This document shows positions 6,760 through 10,881 of a stretch of DNA of 10,881 nucleotides, in pieces. Origin of the DNA: Prevotellaceae bacterium (lineage in GTDB: Bacteria; Bacteroidota; Bacteroidia; Bacteroidales; UBA932); contig JAIRLC010000091.1 in NCBI GenBank assembly GCA_031259645.1, positions 1-10,881 of the forward strand, read 5' to 3'. A model generated the notes under the pieces. That model was given only the letters and a program-made list of their open reading frames with translations. It did no database searches and was not told the origin of the DNA. Position numbers and translations under genes: made by a program. The stretch's first letter is position 1. Each line of letters opens with the position of its first letter.

Positions 6760-8907
6760 ATGGCAAATCCGTTTTTAAATATTTCCTTGTCGTTCCCGCT
6801 ACACGATTCTGTATTAATTTTTTCGTTAATACTGTTCATCATTCTTTTCGCGCCCTTGCTCCTGAATAAAATGCGCATCCCGCATCTCATCGGCCTTATT
6901 ATTGCAGGGGTGGCCGTAGGCCCATACGGATTTAACATTATAGCCAAAGAAAGCATACAGCTTTTCGGCGATGTGGGGTTGCTTTACATTATGTTTCTGG
7001 CCGGTCTTGACATCGACCGCTCCGATTTTAAGAAAAATGGTGGAAAAAGTGTGGTGTTCGGGCTTTACACGTTCCTGCTCCCCATGGGGCTGGGGTCCCT
7101 GGCCGGTTATTACCTCCTGCAATTTTCGTGGCTTACGGCTATCCTCTTCGCCAGTATGATTGCCTCGCATACGCTCATTGCCTATCCCCTCATCAGCAAA
7201 TTGGGCGTGGCCAAGAACCGGGCAGTGAACATCGCCGTAGGCGGCACCGTGATTACCGATACCCTGGCGCTGATGGTGCTTGCCGTCATCGCCGCTATGG
7301 CTGTAGGCGAACTGTCACAGTTTTTCTGGCTTCATTTTGGGCTTTCCATCCTTTTCTTCGGGCTTATCGTGTGGTTTGCCATTCCGGCATTGGCACGCTG
7401 GTTTTTCAAACATTACGACGATAACGTAACCCAATATACTTTCCTGCTCGGTCTCATGTTTTTGGCCTCTTTCTTGGCCAAAGCAGCAGGTCTTGAAGCC
7501 ATTATCGGCGCATTCCTGGCAGGGTTGGCGCTCAACCGGCTCATTCCGCGCACCTCGCCCCTGATGAACCGCACCGAGTTTGTGGGAAATGCCCTGTTTA
7601 TCCCGTTCTTCCTCATCGGCGTGGGCATGATGGTTGATTTCCGCATGTTCGTCAGCGACATCGACACGCTCATCGTAGCCGGCGTGATGACGGTTACCGC
7701 CATGTTGGCCAAGTTTATCGCCGCCTGGCTCACACAAAAAACATTCCGCTTCTCGGTGGACGAACGCCACCTGATATTCGGGTTGAGCAATGCACAAGCC
7801 GCCGCCACATTAGCCACCGTATTGGTGGGGTACAATATCATTCTGGGATATGACGCCGAAAACAATCCCATCCGCATGCTGAATGAGAATGTGCTCAACG
7901 GCACCATTATTATGATCTTGGTAACCTGTACCATGGCTTCTATCGTGGCGCAAAAGGGAGCCAAGAATATTGCTTTGTCGCAAGCCGAAAACGAAACCGA
8001 AGAAAAAGAAGACGACAACGAAGAAAAAACGCTCATTCCCGTACATCATAGCGGGCATGCCGAAGAACTTGTAAATCTTTGCCTTACCACAAAATCGAAG
8101 AAAAACCGGAAAGGCATTTACGCCCTGCACGTGGTGGACAACACCCGGAGTGGCGACATGAACGAAAAAGAGGCCAAAAAAGCGCTAAACCGCGCGGCCG
8201 AAACAGCAGCGGCGGCCGACAATGAACTCACCGAACTGCTACGCTACGACTCGGATATTGTGAATGCCATCACCAGTGTGGTGCGCGAACAACGCATCAC
8301 CAATCTCATTTTGGGGCTACACGAAAGCAAAGGAATTACCGACTCGTTTTTAGGCAAACTCACCGAAGGTATCCTCGCCAATTGCAATATCACGACTTTG
8401 ATATACAAGCCGGCGCAACCACTGGCCACCATCAAGCGGCACGTGGTAGTTGTCCCCGGCCGGGCCGAACGCGAGCCGGGCTTCCCCTTCTGGCTGGTTA
8501 AACTTTGGAATATCGGCCGGAATACCGGCGCCAAATTGGTGTTTTACGCCACAGGGCAAACCCTGAATACGCTCCGGAAAATACATGACAGGCATCCTGT
8601 CGAAGCGGAATTTATTGAATTTGATGACTGGGACGACTTCCTGATTATCTCCCGCGACCTGAAGACCGACGACAACCTGTTTATTGTGATGAGCCGCAAA
8701 AACCACTTGTCGTACAACCGGGCGATGGGACGCATTCCCGTATATCTCAACAAATACTTCCACATCCACAACTTCATCCTGGTATTTCCGGTGCAACATG
8801 ACGAAAACGACAACACCCGCAACCTTACCAACCCCTCAATGATGCCGGGTATTCAATTCCACAACAGCGAGATTGAGCGCACTATTCACAAGCTGTTCAA
8901 GCGGTAG
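6760..8907 (+). CDS. CPA2-type cation:proton antiporter with universal-stress-like tail
   Basis: This 715-aa inner-membrane antiporter probably exchanges Na+ or K+ for H+ in pH and ion homeostasis. Residues about 15-400 contain roughly a dozen membrane helices of the Na+/H+ exchanger domain. RIPHLIGLIIAGVAVGPYG near the start and GLEAIIGAFLAGLALN at about 244-259 are typical of the family. The ion-binding helix reads GGTVITDTLAL, with T166-D167 where other members have an ND or QD pair; this suggests a CPA2-like electroneutral exchanger, though the ion is not predictable. After an acidic linker (ETEEKEDDNEEK) the cytosolic region has two universal-stress-protein-like halves, about 425-560 and 560-690, beginning TLIPVHHSG and RHVVVVPGR. 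These probably bind nucleotide or sense cell state. It appears monocistronic, and the nearby start matches the promoter position. Confidence 0.9.
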   Translation: MANPFLNISLSFPLHDSVLIFSLILFIILFAPLLLNKMRIPHLIGLIIAGVAVGPYGFNIIAKESIQLFGDVGLLYIMFLAGLDIDRSDFKKNGGKSVVFGLYTFLLPMGLGSLAGYYLLQFSWLTAILFASMIASHTLIAYPLISKLGVAKNRAVNIAVGGTVITDTLALMVLAVIAAMAVGELSQFFWLHFGLSILFFGLIVWFAIPALARWFFKHYDDNVTQYTFLLGLMFLASFLAKAAGLEAIIGAFLAGLALNRLIPRTSPLMNRTEFVGNALFIPFFLIGVGMMVDFRMFVSDIDTLIVAGVMTVTAMLAKFIAAWLTQKTFRFSVDERHLIFGLSNAQAAATLATVLVGYNIILGYDAENNPIRMLNENVLNGTIIMILVTCTMASIVAQKGAKNIALSQAENETEEKEDDNEEKTLIPVHHSGHAEELVNLCLTTKSKKNRKGIYALHVVDNTRSGDMNEKEAKKALNRAAETAAAADNELTELLRYDSDIVNAITSVVREQRITNLILGLHESKGITDSFLGKLTEGILANCNITTLIYKPAQPLATIKRHVVVVPGRAEREPGFPFWLVKLWNIGRNTGAKLVFYATGQTLNTLRKIHDRHPVEAEFIEFDDWDDFLIISRDLKTDDNLFIVMSRKNHLSYNRAMGRIPVYLNKYFHIHNFILVFPVQHDENDNTRNLTNPSMMPGIQFHNSEIERTIHKLFKR

Positions 8908-8974
8908 TGGTTTATTAAACAACAAATGAAGTTTATGCTACTTGATAATTCATTTCCTATTATTGACAAATAGT
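8908..8974. other. AT-rich spacer after the antiporter gene
   Basis: Nothing convincing is seen here. There is no T-tract hairpin after the antiporter stop. Base composition drops sharply in G+C from this point to the end of the window, apart from the Fic gene, which is intermediate. This marks the boundary between the housekeeping block and the accessory-looking region. Confidence 0.5.
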
Positions 8975-9047
8975 CTTTTGTTTCCTCTAAAAAATAACTT
9001 ATCTTTGTGGTGTAATACGTTTTGTGGTGAGAAAAGAAATAGGTAAA
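8975..9047 (+). repeat. 73-bp direct repeat, copy 1 (promoter plus gene start)
   Basis: This stretch matches 10290-10362 without gaps at 65 of 73 positions by eye, and most differences are transitions. It covers the -33 box, spacer, -7 box, the leader and the first eight codons of the DUF6722-like gene. The shared promoter and leader show that the two small-gene modules are duplicates rather than merely similar genes. Confidence 0.85.
8977..9007 (+). promoter_or_regulatory. Promoter of small membrane protein module 1
   Basis: TTTG at 8977-8980, exactly 19 bases, then TATCTTTG at 9000-9007. This is a full match to the Bacteroidota -33/-7 consensus and spacing, and the same arrangement is conserved in the second module despite substitutions around it. 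The GTG start lies 17 bases after the -7 box. Confidence 0.65.
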
Positions 9048-9209
9048 TGGTTTATGGATGTGGCTAAATATGTGGCTACTGCTGTTTTAATTTCTTCTTT
9101 TCTGGGAGGTTTTGAACAAAAGTGGGTAATGTATTCGATAGGGGTTATAACTGTTGTTATTAGCTTACTCTTGGGGTTGTATTTTGTTAATGATAAAAAT
9201 AAAAAATAG
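9024..9209 (+). CDS. Small DUF6722-like membrane protein, intact copy
   Basis: This 61-aa protein has an amphipathic basic N-terminus (MVRKEIGKWFMDVAKYVATA) running into a first membrane helix (to about residue 27), a short loop with GGFEQKW, a second helix at about 34-55 and a basic tail ending NDKNKK. It resembles the short two-helix Bacteroidota proteins called DUF6722; the family name is from memory and unverified. Function is unknown. Translation seems to begin at GTG: either 9024 or the adjacent GTG at 9027, since the second copy has the same tandem GTGs and no upstream ATG exists. The gene is followed after 3 bases by a 34-aa membrane peptide. A decayed paralogue lies at 10339-10667, and both share one promoter design. 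Confidence 0.75.
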   Translation: MVRKEIGKWFMDVAKYVATAVLISSFLGGFEQKWVMYSIGVITVVISLLLGLYFVNDKNKK

Positions 9210-9212
9210 TTT

Positions 9213-9317
9213 ATGGGTGCAATAGTTATGTGTATTACTATAATTGCCATTGGCATAGGCCTGTATATCTTTGACCATACTAAAACGGGAAAGCGGTTTT
9301 TTTGTGCTGAAGATTGA
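9213..9317 (+). CDS. 34-aa membrane peptide downstream of the DUF6722-like gene
   Basis: The ATG at 9213 lies 3 bases after the TAG of the preceding gene, and the frame ends in TGA at 9315-9317. The product starts MGAIVMCITIIAIGIGLYIF, one membrane helix, followed by a short basic tail (DHTKTGKRFFCAED). The close spacing suggests co-translation with the 61-aa protein. Support that it is a real gene comes from the second module, where a recognisable but frameshifted relative of its first 13 or so codons (ATGGGTGCAAT...ATGTGTATTA) occurs at 10806 in the equivalent position. The function is unknown; it may be a partner of the two-helix protein in the membrane. Confidence 0.6.
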   Translation: MGAIVMCITIIAIGIGLYIFDHTKTGKRFFCAED

Positions 9318-9417
9318 TTGTTTTACAGGTATTTTTTAACAAATGCCAGCTTTTTGGGTTGTTTCTTAAATTATTTCCCGGATTATTTCGAGTTTCCGGC
9401 ACCATCAGATAAAGCGT

Positions 9418-10176
9418 TTAAACCGCTTTTATTTCCTTTTCCAAAAACTTTTTGTATTGCCCAAACATAAAATTGTAAAAAGGCTGTAAATTGTCCGTTT
9501 CACGCGCTTTTTCCAACGCCTGAATGTAGGAAATACGGCTACTTTTATACACATAAAAAACAGGCAAATCAAATGCCGCTAAAATGTAATTCATAATCAA
9601 GCGGCTTGTACGTCCATTGCCGTCTGCAAAAGGATGTATGCTCACAAGTTGAAAGTGTGCATAAAAAGCCGCCTCACATTTTTGCTGAAATGTTTTTGCT
9701 TCTGCAATCTGCTTGTTTGTCGCCTTAACAAAAGACTTCATAAGGCCGGGAACTTTGCTGTAATTTGTGAACGTCCGCGCCCCCGCGTGAACGTTCACAA
9801 GTCGATAATCGCCGCGCGTGCTGTCAAATGTTCCTAATGCCGTACTGTAAATACTGCCTGTGTTCTTTACTACCATACCGCCTATTTCCTGTATAAACCG
9901 CTCTGTAAGCGGCTTTTTTTCACTTACTTTGTTGAGGGTATATACAAGTGCTTTTTGATGGTCAATTACCATTTGTTGCTCTGAAAAGGGCTTGTTTTTG
10001 GTGGGTATATCTTGGTCGAGCAAGTTATAAACTTGCCCTTCTGTCAAAGTACTGCCTTCTATTGCCGTGCTGTGATAGGTAATTGCATAATAGGTAAATT
10101 TTTTCATATCTACCTGCCCGCGTGATGCCTGCACATAGTTGGTAACCAATTTTTCAAGTTTATTTATATTTTCCAT
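9418..10176 (-). CDS. Fic family protein, probable AMPylase with N-terminal inhibitory motif
   Basis: This 252-aa protein has the canonical Fic active-site motif HPFADGNGRTSR at residues 181-192, with catalytic His181, the anion-binding Asp/Gly/Asn loop and the two arginines. Such enzymes usually transfer AMP from ATP to a hydroxyl on a target protein. Near the N-terminus STAIEG (residues 36-41) fits the inhibitory-helix motif (S/T)xxxE(G/N), where Glu40 would occlude the ATP site. This makes it a class II, self-inhibited Fic needing no separate antitoxin, and none is encoded beside it. There is no obvious C-terminal DNA-binding domain. The target is unknown. It is the only minus-strand gene in the AT-rich right end and sits between two duplicated small-gene modules, which suggests local insertion or rearrangement. 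Confidence 0.9.
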   Translation of the reverse strand: MENINKLEKLVTNYVQASRGQVDMKKFTYYAITYHSTAIEGSTLTEGQVYNLLDQDIPTKNKPFSEQQMVIDHQKALVYTLNKVSEKKPLTERFIQEIGGMVVKNTGSIYSTALGTFDSTRGDYRLVNVHAGARTFTNYSKVPGLMKSFVKATNKQIAEAKTFQQKCEAAFYAHFQLVSIHPFADGNGRTSRLIMNYILAAFDLPVFYVYKSSRISYIQALEKARETDNLQPFYNFMFGQYKKFLEKEIKAV

Positions 10177-10224
10177 ATCTCAATATATAAATTTGGCATC
10201 TATTTTAGTTATGCTTCCTCGCTA

Positions 10225-10232
10225 CAAAAATA
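10225..10232 (-). promoter_or_regulatory. Possible -7 box for the Fic gene
   Basis: On the minus strand this reads TATTTTTG, matching TAnnTTTG, 48 bases before the ATG at 10176. No -33 partner is clear. It overlaps one arm of an inverted repeat, AAATAGT at 10228-10234 and ACTATTT at 10265-10271, which might be an operator. The DNA is very AT-rich, so chance matches are likely. Confidence 0.28.
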
Positions 10233-10289
10233 GTCATTTTTCAATTGATGCGTTAATTTTTAGAACTATTTAATCATCATTTATATTAT

Positions 10290-10362
10290 CTTTTGTTTTC
10301 TCTAAAAAATAGTTTACCTTTGTGATGTAATATGTTTTGTGGTGAAAAAAGAATTAGGTAAA
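10290..10362 (+). repeat. 73-bp direct repeat, copy 2 (promoter plus gene start)
   Basis: This is the partner of 8975-9047, with 65 of 73 positions identical by eye. Similarity at the DNA level drops just after the GGTAAA codons, while protein similarity continues beyond the inserted element. Both functional boxes and the 17-base distance to the start codon are preserved. Confidence 0.85.
10292..10322 (+). promoter_or_regulatory. Promoter of small membrane protein module 2
   Basis: TTTG at 10292-10295, 19 bases, then TACCTTTG at 10315-10322. It is an intact consensus promoter, so the disrupted module is probably still transcribed, at least up to the hairpin and T-tract of the inserted element. 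Confidence 0.6.
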
Positions 10363-10667
10363 ATATTAATTGTACTGTTAAATAATTTTTGTGTTTTGAA
10401 AGGGTGGGTTAAAATCTTCAAAAGACGTTTCCATAATGCGTGTTTTTAAATAATATTGATTTTAAATTGCAAAACCCACCCTTTTTTTTTATTAATCGAA
10501 CAAAATTGATGTGGCAAAATTGGTTATCGGTGGAGTTATACTTGCCGGACTGATGAGGCAGGACATACGCCCGGTATTGTTATTTAGTTGGTAGCATAGC
10601 CGCCGTGCTTATGATTTGTACCGGGCTTGTTTTAATAGCATGGGAAGAAAAGAATAACAAAAAGTAA
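10339..10667 (+). pseudogene. Disrupted DUF6722-like gene (insertion plus frameshift)
   Basis: The start (tandem GTG, MVKKELGK) parallels the intact copy at 9024. After codon 11 the gene is broken by a 131-bp insertion (10373-10503) with AATTG on both sides. Excising the insertion and one AATTG gives a continuous frame reading MVKKELGKILIDVAKLVIGG and onward, which aligns with MVRKEIGKWFMDVAKYVATA of the first copy. The frame then meets TAG at 10592-10594. A one-base shift near 10589 reopens it as GSIAAVLMICTGLVLIAWEE, ending EEKNNKK at TAA 10665-10667, which again matches the helix-plus-basic-tail ending of the intact copy. The total would be about 63 residues. As it stands, translation yields a 36-codon peptide ending inside the insertion. 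Two independent lesions argue for decay rather than a sequencing error. Confidence 0.75.
10373..10503. mobile_element. 131-bp MITE-like insertion with 5-bp target duplication
   Basis: The element is flanked by AATTG at 10368-10372 and 10504-10508, and its removal restores the reading frame of the small gene. It has no coding capacity. Its middle is a large hairpin: AAAGGGTGGGTT at 10399-10410 is perfectly complementary to AACCCACCCTTT at 10473-10484, and inside it TTAAAATC at 10409-10416 pairs with GATTTTAA at 10458-10465. The right arm continues into ten T residues, so on the plus strand it resembles an intrinsic terminator with a long loop. The ends (TACTGTTAAATAA and, inverted, TTGTTCGATTAATAA) share only a weak TGTT, so true terminal inverted repeats are not established. 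It may be a miniature element mobilised in trans; the family is unknown to me. Confidence 0.6.
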
Positions 10668-10674
10668 TTATATC

Positions 10675-10785
10675 ATGGAACTTGTTTATTTATTTACCTC
10701 TTTTGGCGTTATATCGCTGGGGATACTTGTTTATTCGCTTATTTGTATGTATAGGGAAAGTCAAAGCAGGAAAGGGATTCTTTGA
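10675..10785 (+). CDS. 36-aa single-helix membrane peptide in module 2
   Basis: The ATG at 10675 lies 7 bases after the TAA of the broken DUF6722-like gene, and the frame ends in TGA at 10783-10785. The product begins MELVYLFTSFGVISLGILVY, one hydrophobic helix to about residue 25, then a polar basic tail (MYRESQSRKGIL). It has an undamaged frame although the genes on both sides are broken, and it has no counterpart in module 1. Size, topology and tight spacing match the other small membrane peptides of these modules. The A-rich leader is normal for the phylum. Function is unknown, and a chance ORF cannot be excluded at this length. Confidence 0.45.
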   Translation: MELVYLFTSFGVISLGILVYSLICMYRESQSRKGIL

Positions 10786-10805
10786 CGTCAAAGAAATAGA
10801 TAGCT

Positions 10806-10864
10806 ATGGGTGCAATGTTATGTGTATTATTATAATTATCATTTCAAAATCGTTAAACGCCTGA
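10806..10864 (+). pseudogene. Frameshifted relative of the 34-aa membrane peptide
   Basis: The start ATGGGTGCAAT and the following ATGTGTATTA match the 34-aa peptide gene at 9213, but one base is missing between them (ATGTTATG here against ATAGTTATG there). Read from the ATG the frame stops after nine codons. In the shifted frame it reads VMCIIIIII, corresponding to VMCITIIAI of the intact peptide, then diverges and ends at TGA 10862-10864. It is therefore best seen as the decayed last gene of module 2. The match is short, so confidence is moderate. Confidence 0.5.
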
Positions 10865-10881
10865 AATTCTTGCTTTTGTTT

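Noticed and set aside
7315..8036. Long minus-strand open frames (160 and 207 codons) opposite the antiporter
   Set aside because: They arise from the codon pattern of the hydrophobic antiporter gene and have no family features.
9318..9417. Terminator between the 34-aa peptide gene and the convergent Fic gene
   Set aside because: A 5-bp CCGGA/TCCGG stem exists at 9378-9399 but is not followed by a T-tract on either strand.
10682..10864. 60-codon frame starting at TTG
   Set aside because: It overlaps the better-placed ATG-started 36-codon membrane peptide in another frame. Only its last part has meaning, as the shifted remnant of the 34-aa peptide gene.

Overview
The window looks like chromosomal DNA from a member of the Bacteroidota, probably of the Bacteroidales. 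The evidence is a recurring TAnnTTTG promoter box ahead of several genes, sometimes with a TTTG box 16-19 bases upstream. Start codons lack clear Shine-Dalgarno sequences, and there are two surface-type lipoproteins with lipoboxes. The protein set is also typical of the phylum: DPP-IV, a DUF1080 lipoprotein, an AAA ATPase/DUF4143 protein, and a tiny DUF6722-like membrane protein. No rRNA, tRNA or CRISPR array was seen.

Layout. Bases 1-270 hold a promoter-like box and one doubtful aromatic-rich 39-codon ORF. Three minus-strand genes follow, listed here in transcription order: an AAA ATPase with a DUF4143 nuclease-like tail (3209-4510), a secreted S9B dipeptidyl peptidase IV (1017-3128), and a DUF1080 lipoprotein that begins 2 bases after the peptidase stop (271-1014). 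Divergent from the ATPase is a metallo-beta-lactamase-fold lipoprotein with an extra C-terminal domain of about 180 residues (4680-6119). The space between these two genes carries a 32-bp-period tandem repeat that starts at the putative ATPase promoter. A small polytopic membrane protein (6127-6663, minus) converges on the MBL gene and is divergent from a large CPA2-type cation:proton antiporter with universal-stress-like cytosolic domains (6760-8907).

From about 8910 to the end the DNA is visibly more AT-rich and looks accessory. It holds two related modules in direct orientation. Each begins with the same TTTG-N19-TAnnTTTG promoter and the same first codons of a small membrane protein resembling DUF6722. 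The first module (8975-9317) is intact and encodes the 61-aa protein plus a 34-aa membrane peptide 3 bases downstream. The second (10290-10864) is decaying. Its DUF6722-like gene is split by a 131-bp hairpin-bearing insertion flanked by AATTG direct repeats; removing the insertion and one repeat copy restores the frame exactly. The same gene has a second frameshift further on, and its copy of the 34-aa peptide has lost a base. An intact 36-aa membrane peptide ORF lies between the two wrecked genes. A Fic-family AMPylase gene with an N-terminal inhibitory motif sits between the modules on the opposite strand.

The left two thirds appears to be ordinary envelope, nutrient and ion-homeostasis housekeeping. 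The points most worth a second look are the small-membrane-protein modules, the element that disrupted one of them, and the phased repeat array in front of the ATPase.
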